Shown: positions 59,305 through 64,000 of the stretch, piece by piece | Position numbering within the stretch: position 1 is the first letter of the stretch | Layout: every line of letters begins with the position of its first letter | Assembly (NCBI GenBank): GCA_945639195.1 | Contig: CALZEE010000003.1 | Span: 124,001-188,000, forward strand | DNA: 64,000 nucleotides | Source of the DNA: an uncultured Ignatzschineria sp. | GTDB taxonomy: Bacteria; Pseudomonadota; Gammaproteobacteria; Cardiobacteriales; Wohlfahrtiimonadaceae | Direction: 5' to 3' | Made by a program: the position numbers and the translations under genes | The notes under the pieces: generated by a model | What the model saw: the letters and a program-made list of their open reading frames with translations, nothing else | What the model was told of the DNA's origin: nothing | Database searches by the model: none

Positions 59305-60021
59305 CTACGCGCCACAAATCTCAACTTGCAACGTAATGTCTGTATCGACCTGCTTTGGTGGCTCCCACGGAGAAACTTGCTCCACCAATCGAATACTTAA
59401 TTGATGCCTATTCCCACTAAACTCAGGGAAGAAGTTATAACCATCCGTATTCAATCTTAGCAATCCTGCACGCCACTTAACCGAACGATAATAGAATCCG
59501 TGCTTAAAGACGCACTCTTCAGCAAGCTTCGCGCCACGAATATTACGCAAAACAAATTTAACCGCATTCATAATATTCTCGATAACTGCCATCCACTCAT
59601 AGAAATGCCCCTTACGAGTCTCAAATGGCATATTTAACCAGTTATGAAGCACAGGAAGATCAAATGCACAGATTCCGCCAACAATCACGAAACGTTGTCT
59701 CAACGTATTGAGAAAAACATTCTCTTTAATACCATCGTACGCACGAAATGATTGTCGACTTAAAATACCTTTTAAAGTATTCGCTTCTTCGCGATCTTCT
59801 GGCGTCAACATATCAACGACCATCATCTGATCGAGCTGCTTAATGAGCTCAATTTTTGTATCATTTTTAGAGACCAACGTCACAAGATCAAGCAGTGTTC
59901 TGACTGCTGCGATGGTGCTGTACTCCGAATCTTGTTCGATATGGACAAGTGACTGCTCAGCCAACATCTCGATACGTAAAAAGCGTCGAATGCCTTCTGT
60001 CAGTGGAAATTCATAAATCAT
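59305..60021 (-). CDS. zapD: cell division protein ZapD
   Basis: 238 residues. The start MIYEFPLTEGIRRFLRIEML is characteristic of ZapD (YacF/DUF1342), which bundles FtsZ filaments. The family is usually ~245-250 aa. In the classic order pilC-pilD-coaE-zapD, with three bases between coaE and zapD. yacG, which often follows, is not present. Confidence 0.93.
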   Translation of the reverse strand: MIYEFPLTEGIRRFLRIEMLAEQSLVHIEQDSEYSTIAAVRTLLDLVTLVSKNDTKIELIKQLDQMMVVDMLTPEDREEANTLKGILSRQSFRAYDGIKENVFLNTLRQRFVIVGGICAFDLPVLHNWLNMPFETRKGHFYEWMAVIENIMNAVKFVLRNIRGAKLAEECVFKHGFYYRSVKWRAGLLRLNTDGYNFFPEFSGNRHQLSIRLVEQVSPWEPPKQVDTDITLQVEICGA

Positions 60022-60024
60022 TCA

Positions 60025-60681
60025 TTATCCTTCGTTAATTGAAAAACCGGATTCGGATAGGGACTGATGAGCATACCGCGCATGTAACTGATCGAGCTGT
60101 CGCTCTACAAATGCACGATTCTCACTCACAATAATATAATCCCCGAGCTTGCGCCGATCTAATCTTGAAATTTGTGAGCTGATAATCTTCTCAGCTAACG
60201 TTTGATCAATACTATCACGAGCCATCAATCTCTGTAACTGCAATTGATAAGGAACCTCAATCACTAAAACCTCATCACAAAGATCAAGATAAGGAGATCC
60301 TTCGTAAATAACAGGGACAACTACAACCCCATATTCTCCTTCTTGCAAATCTGCGAGATGTTTTTTTACCGTATTAAGGATCCGCCCATGTAAAATCGCT
60401 TCTAAATCCCGCTTAGCCTCAGCATCATTAAAAATCAGCTCACGCATTTTCTGCCGATCTAACGTATCTCCGTTCGTAAATAACCCATCACCAAATCGCG
60501 CCCGAATATCTTTCAGCGCTGCAATCCCTTCTGAATTATCTGCGCGGGTCATCATCTTAGAGATCAAATCTGTATCAATTACAGTTGCTCCTTTAGATTG
60601 AAGATAGTCAGACACGAACGTTTTCCCACTCGCAATCCCGCCGGTTAATAGGAGCGTTGGCGGTCTATTTTTTCTCATCAT
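60025..60681 (-). CDS. coaE: dephospho-CoA kinase
   Basis: 218 residues. CoaE adds the 3' phosphate in the last step of coenzyme A synthesis. P-loop LTGGIASGKTFVS near residue 12, and the conserved DTDLISK and VVVPVIYEG blocks. Located between pilD and zapD as in many gammaproteobacteria. Confidence 0.95.
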   Translation of the reverse strand: MMRKNRPPTLLLTGGIASGKTFVSDYLQSKGATVIDTDLISKMMTRADNSEGIAALKDIRARFGDGLFTNGDTLDRQKMRELIFNDAEAKRDLEAILHGRILNTVKKHLADLQEGEYGVVVVPVIYEGSPYLDLCDEVLVIEVPYQLQLQRLMARDSIDQTLAEKIISSQISRLDRRKLGDYIIVSENRAFVERQLDQLHARYAHQSLSESGFSINEG

Positions 60682-60762
60682 CCCTACTCACTCAATGATT
60701 ATTTTCACCATGCAGATAAATAATCTACCGTTAATATGACATCATTAACAGCGCTCCACATA

Positions 60763-61485
60763 TCAAACAACCATTATAAATCTCGTTATAAAGTAAAGGA
60801 TTATACCTGAAATCCCTAAAAATGGACCAAACGGAATTGTTTTTCTAGGCATTTTACGATTAAATCCATAAACCAATACCATCCACAATAGCGCCATTAC
60901 GGCACTCAAAAACAGATGCATAATCACCCATTCAAGACCAACCCAAGCCCCAATTGCCGCGGCAAACTTGAGATCTCCTCGCCCCATTGCCTCGTATCGG
61001 TATCGAATATAACCCCCGATATAGAGCATCAACATCACCCCATATGCCACAACAACGCCCCATACACTCAATTCAATTGTGAGTATCGACAGATCAAGTA
61101 AGGTACAGAGAATACCGCTCCACAACAGCGGATACACCATAGGATCAGGCAACAACTGATAGCGCCCATCAAAAGCCATGAGCGGAAGCATCAACAATAA
61201 AAAAAATCCATCCACCCATTGAGGCTCAATCCCTCCGAAAAAACCGAGCACCAATACCCCGCTCATCCCCACACAAATCTGTCCGTATCGAACCCTATAC
61301 CGATAAAACATCAATCTACATTCTGCACATAACCATTTCCCCACCGCCTTCTGAGAGGAGTACTTAGCAGATCCTAAAGGATCGTTAACAGATCTCATCG
61401 GCGCGATTCTCAAGCACCATAAAAAGTGGTACAGCAAAAGCAACAGGAGCGGATAGAGCAAAATCGTTAATAACCAACCCGCCAT
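60763..61485 (-). CDS. pilD: prepilin peptidase, reduced N-terminal domain
   Basis: 240 residues against a usual ~290. The aspartic protease motifs are intact: MAFDGRYQLLPDPM (first Asp) and GRGDLKFAAAIGAW (second Asp). About six membrane helices. The N-terminal cytosolic methylase region is short and keeps only one Cys pair (LCAEC) plus a distant Cys, so the usual four-Cys zinc site looks incomplete. Stop of pilC and start of pilD overlap by one base. It would process the pilin at 52002. Confidence 0.87.
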   Translation of the reverse strand: MAGWLLTILLYPLLLLLLYHFLWCLRIAPMRSVNDPLGSAKYSSQKAVGKWLCAECRLMFYRYRVRYGQICVGMSGVLVLGFFGGIEPQWVDGFFLLLMLPLMAFDGRYQLLPDPMVYPLLWSGILCTLLDLSILTIELSVWGVVVAYGVMLMLYIGGYIRYRYEAMGRGDLKFAAAIGAWVGLEWVIMHLFLSAVMALLWMVLVYGFNRKMPRKTIPFGPFLGISGIILYFITRFIMVV

Positions 61486-62531
61486 TACAATGCCGTCCCG
61501 ATACTAAAGAGTGGCAGATATAGCGCTACCAAAATAACCCCGACGCCCGCACCAATGAAGACTAAGGAGACCGGATCGATGAGCGCAATTACCCCTTCCA
61601 CCCTCGCCTTCGTTCTTTCAGCATGATAATTTGCCGAACTGTCAAAAACAGGGACTAATGTTCCACTGACCTCTCCCACCGCAATCATCGCTAAAGCCAC
61701 ATCCGTAAAAATATTCGCAGCTTGCGCAACCTCATGAAACGAACGCCCCTGCTTTAGCGCCATCTCCATCGTACTGAGTTGTGATTGCAAATAAAGATTA
61801 CTTAACCCTGCACGATAATAAGCGATTGCCCGAATCAAAGGCACCCCTGCACCTAACATCATGCCAATAACCTGTGAAAACCCGGCATTAAAATCACACT
61901 GAAATATCACCCCGAAAATGGGGAGCTTTAACATCTGCCGATCTATACGCTGCCTAAATCGACCTTTACGTCGATAACAGTAACGCAAGAATAAAATCAC
62001 AAAGATCCCGCCAACAAAACTCATCGCTCCTTGCTGCGACAATAAGAAATCTGAAAAGGCAATCACCCTTCGCGTCATCAGGGGTAATGGTGTCCCGCTC
62101 GATGCATAAAGCGATTCAAAGGTGGGAACTACAGCAATCAATATGAAAAACAAAACCGCAAAAGAGACGCCTAAAACCATTAAGGGATATGTCACCGCCT
62201 TACGAATCGATCGCAAAGCATCTAAACGTCGTCGCTCGATAATCGCTAAATAAGCAAAAGTCTCAGGGAGCTTTCCGGATATCTCCCCCACCTCAATCAG
62301 AGCAACATAGAGCGGCGAAAAAATTAAAGTCCTTTTTCTAAGATAAGACGAGATCGGCACTCCCGACTCCACTTCCCGCTTTAAATCAGTTAACAGCCGT
62401 TGCATTCCCCGCCCTTTAGATGCGCCCAAGAGCAAGGTAAGCGCGGGTACAACGGAAACACCTGCGGATAATAGTAGGGATATCTGCTCTGTAAAAAAGA
62501 GCCGCTCTACCCGACTGATTCGAATCTTCAT
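61485..62531 (-). CDS. pilC: type IV pilus inner-membrane platform protein PilC
   Basis: 349 residues of GspF/PilC fold with two similar four-helix cytosolic domains and three membrane segments (PLMVLGVSFAVLFFILIAVVP, GGIFVILFLRYCY, SLVFIGAGVGVILVALYLP). Shorter than the usual ~400 aa. The ATG at 62531 sits seven bases after AAGGAG; earlier starts do not. pilB, its usual neighbour, is not in the window; the next upstream gene is a tRNA. Confidence 0.9.
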   Translation of the reverse strand: MKIRISRVERLFFTEQISLLLSAGVSVVPALTLLLGASKGRGMQRLLTDLKREVESGVPISSYLRKRTLIFSPLYVALIEVGEISGKLPETFAYLAIIERRRLDALRSIRKAVTYPLMVLGVSFAVLFFILIAVVPTFESLYASSGTPLPLMTRRVIAFSDFLLSQQGAMSFVGGIFVILFLRYCYRRKGRFRQRIDRQMLKLPIFGVIFQCDFNAGFSQVIGMMLGAGVPLIRAIAYYRAGLSNLYLQSQLSTMEMALKQGRSFHEVAQAANIFTDVALAMIAVGEVSGTLVPVFDSSANYHAERTKARVEGVIALIDPVSLVFIGAGVGVILVALYLPLFSIGTAL

Positions 62532-62644
62532 CATTTTCTCCTTACCTCCACCAATCGTAAAGGTAGTAGCAATATTGAAGAACAAGGACTATTAAAAGAA
62601 ATCGATCAGTTTTCGCTAGCCTCAATCCATAAAAAATGGACAGC

Positions 62645-62675
62645 AAAAAGCCCTAGCTATAAAGCTAGGGCTTTT
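62645..62675 (-). terminator. terminator of first tRNA-Leu(GAG)
   Basis: AAAAAGCCCTAGCT / AGCTAGGGCTTTT, minus-strand hairpin with T-run just after the tRNA. Confidence 0.88.
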
Positions 62676-62680
62676 AAATA

Positions 62681-62765
62681 TGGTACCGACGCCCAGATTT
62701 GAACTGGGACGCAGTTACGCACTACCACCTCAAGGTAGCGTGTCTACCAATTCCACCACGCCGGC
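62681..62765 (-). tRNA. tRNA-Leu (anticodon GAG), copy 1
   Basis: 85-base class II tRNA with CCA encoded. Anticodon stem CTACC/GGTAG with loop TTGAGGT gives GAG. Acceptor GCCGGCG pairs with CGTCGGT. Identical to the copy at 63415. Promoter TTGCGC-17-TAATAT upstream. Confidence 0.95.
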
Positions 62766-63376
62766 ATATCATCCTGCTAAGTGACTTCTAAATGAAGTTG
62801 CCTTAACAAGGTAGCCAATATTACAGAGCTTTTATCTTTCGCGCAAGTCGATGGTAAAAAAAAATACACTATTTTCATTAAAAATAATCTCACCTACTCA
62901 GAAATATGCATACACCCTATATATTTCAAACAATTACAGACAAAGCAAACAACAACATTAAAGCAAAAAAGAAGACAAGATGCTCGCTATGATGATCCTT
63001 ATTATCGTTCTTATAAAAACCCTCCATCCCTCCCGCGAGAATTAATCAATAAACAGCATTTTTAAAACAAAAAATATCGCATTACAAAAATATGCTTTAA
63101 AAAATCAGTTGTTGATTATAAGCTACTCCTCTCATTAACCCCTTATCAGATTATCTCAATATATTATATTTATAGATAATTTATAATGCATCATTTAAAA
63201 TCTATGAAACAAGAAGAGAAAGCAAGCGATCTAAAATGGATAGCCAAAAGTGAAAAACACAGAGAACACAAAAAACAGGCAGTGATAAATACAATCACCA
63301 GAAATAGATAACTCTTTTCACGACCAATCCCTACATAGGCATAGCCAAGATGCCTTTTACCTAATTTTAAGCAAAT
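62766..63376. other. gap between two tRNA-Leu genes, AT-rich
   Basis: About 610 bases without open frames of note. Contains the promoter of copy 1 (62818-62846, minus strand: TTGCGC, 17 bases, TAATAT). No gene recognised. Confidence 0.5.
62818..62846 (-). promoter_or_regulatory. promoter of tRNA-Leu(GAG) copy 1
   Basis: Minus strand TTGCGC (62846-62841), 17-base spacer, TAATAT (62823-62818), about 55 bases before the mature 5' end. Confidence 0.65.
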
Positions 63377-63406
63377 AAAAAGCCCTAGCTTTAAAAGCTA
63401 GGGCTT
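63377..63406 (-). terminator. terminator of second tRNA-Leu(GAG)
   Basis: AAAAAGCCCTAGCT / AGCTAGGGCTT; stem matches that of copy 1 almost exactly. Confidence 0.8.
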
Positions 63407-63414
63407 CTACTGTA

Positions 63415-63499
63415 TGGTACCGACGCCCAGATTTGAACTGGGACGCAGTTACGCACTACCACCTCAAGGTAGCGTGTCTACCAATTCCACCACGCCGGC
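63415..63499 (-). tRNA. tRNA-Leu (anticodon GAG), copy 2
   Basis: Identical 85-base sequence to 62681-62765. Directly after secG, the standard place of leuU in gammaproteobacteria, and probably read through from secG. Confidence 0.95.
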
Positions 63500-63528
63500 A
63501 TACTTCATAAAATCGTTCTAAGTTTAAC

Positions 63529-63840
63529 TTAGTTAGATTGAGTGCTTCCACCAATCACAGGAACTTCCTGAGTTGGGAGAGAATCAATAACGCTTTTACT
63601 GGCGGTAATCTTACCAGAGTTAAACATCATTACAAGGCTTGTGATGAAAAATAATACAACCATCCATTTTGTTAGACGTGCAAGGAAGTTGGCTTTACCG
63701 GCCGCACCAAATACTGTACCTGACGCACCTTGACCAAATGACGCGCCAATTCCTGCGCCCTTACCTTGTTGTACAAGCACCAAACCAATGATGATGAGGC
63801 ACACAACAATATGGAAAACATAAATTAGATTCTCAAGCAT
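63529..63840 (-). CDS. secG: protein-export membrane protein SecG
   Basis: 103 residues: two membrane helices (IVVCLIIIGLVLVQQGKG and WMVVLFFITSLVMMFN) with the conserved GIGASFGQGASGTVFGA between. SecG aids SecYE in preprotein transport. In order tpiA-secG-tRNA-Leu, with the tRNA 29 bases after its stop. Confidence 0.95.
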   Translation of the reverse strand: MLENLIYVFHIVVCLIIIGLVLVQQGKGAGIGASFGQGASGTVFGAAGKANFLARLTKWMVVLFFITSLVMMFNSGKITASKSVIDSLPTQEVPVIGGSTQSN

Positions 63841-63864
63841 TTATTTCTCTACCTTACCTATTTA

Positions 63865-64000
<136 letters not shown>

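Overview
The window looks like the chromosome of a low-to-moderate GC (roughly 40-44% by eye) gammaproteobacterium. Gene content and order (mutS, hslO, TerC/CorC fusion, ubiX, hutUIHT/hutC, aroQ-accB-accC, hemH, mdh, rsmH-ftsL-ftsI-murE-murF-mraY, fabG-acpP-fabF-mltG-tmk-holB, pilC-pilD-coaE-zapD, tpiA-secG-tRNA-Leu) are gammaproteobacterial housekeeping. An Ignatzschineria/Wohlfahrtiimonas/Cardiobacteriales-type organism would fit, but that is inference from gene content, not a database match.

Layout. 1-9.1 kb: core genes (RDD membrane protein, ubiX, hslO, TerC-CBS-CorC, mutS, an esterase, an SDR). 9.28-13.9 kb: an accessory stretch that starts at a tRNA-Leu(CAA). A 1.7-kb segment carrying a Tat-exported phosphoesterase is flanked by the tRNA 3' end and a 16-bp near-copy of it. 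After it come an EexN-like lipoprotein, a small Cys-rich secreted protein, a dead HNH-nuclease gene and small orphan genes. 14.0-20.6 kb: a DKNYY protein with a partner, then a peptidoglycan O-acetylation cluster (MBOAT, SGNH acetyltransferase with an apparently frameshifted start, Ape1-like esterase). 21-28 kb: a secreted orphan, a large autotransporter with collagen-like and proline-rich repeats, and a methyltransferase-HNH pair. 28.2-35.9 kb: histidine utilisation (hutU-hutI-hutH-permease, with divergent hutC). 36-43.8 kb: MscS channel, XdhC-like protein, lytic transglycosylase, aroQ, accBC, ferrochelatase, malate dehydrogenase. 44-51.2 kb: a shortened dcw cell-wall/division cluster that lacks mraZ but keeps an MraZ-box-like operator. 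51.5-52.6 kb: two pilin-type genes. 53-60.7 kb: M48 protease, fatty-acid/thymidylate/DNA-clamp-loader operon, zapD, coaE. 60.7-62.5 kb: pilD and pilC. 62.7-64 kb: two identical tRNA-Leu(GAG) genes, secG and the end of tpiA.

The most striking global signal is a short motif, CCGGCA(A/T)T, usually as AATGCCGGCAWT. It recurs about 60 times by eye on both strands, several-fold to more than ten-fold above rough expectation. It occurs within genes, and as inverted pairs that form transcription terminators (7.36, 35.93 and 41.72 kb). It appears absent from the tRNA-linked island and the methyltransferase-HNH pair. That is the classic behaviour of a DNA-uptake sequence, and the window also carries pilC, pilD and pilin genes of a type IV pilus/competence apparatus. 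I propose it as a candidate uptake signal; a genome-wide count would decide.

Other points worth checking are the poly-A frameshift at the start of the peptidoglycan O-acetyltransferase gene, the MraZ-box repeats without mraZ, a pilin with a 60-residue leader, and a tRNA acceptor-stem mismatch explained by island integration.
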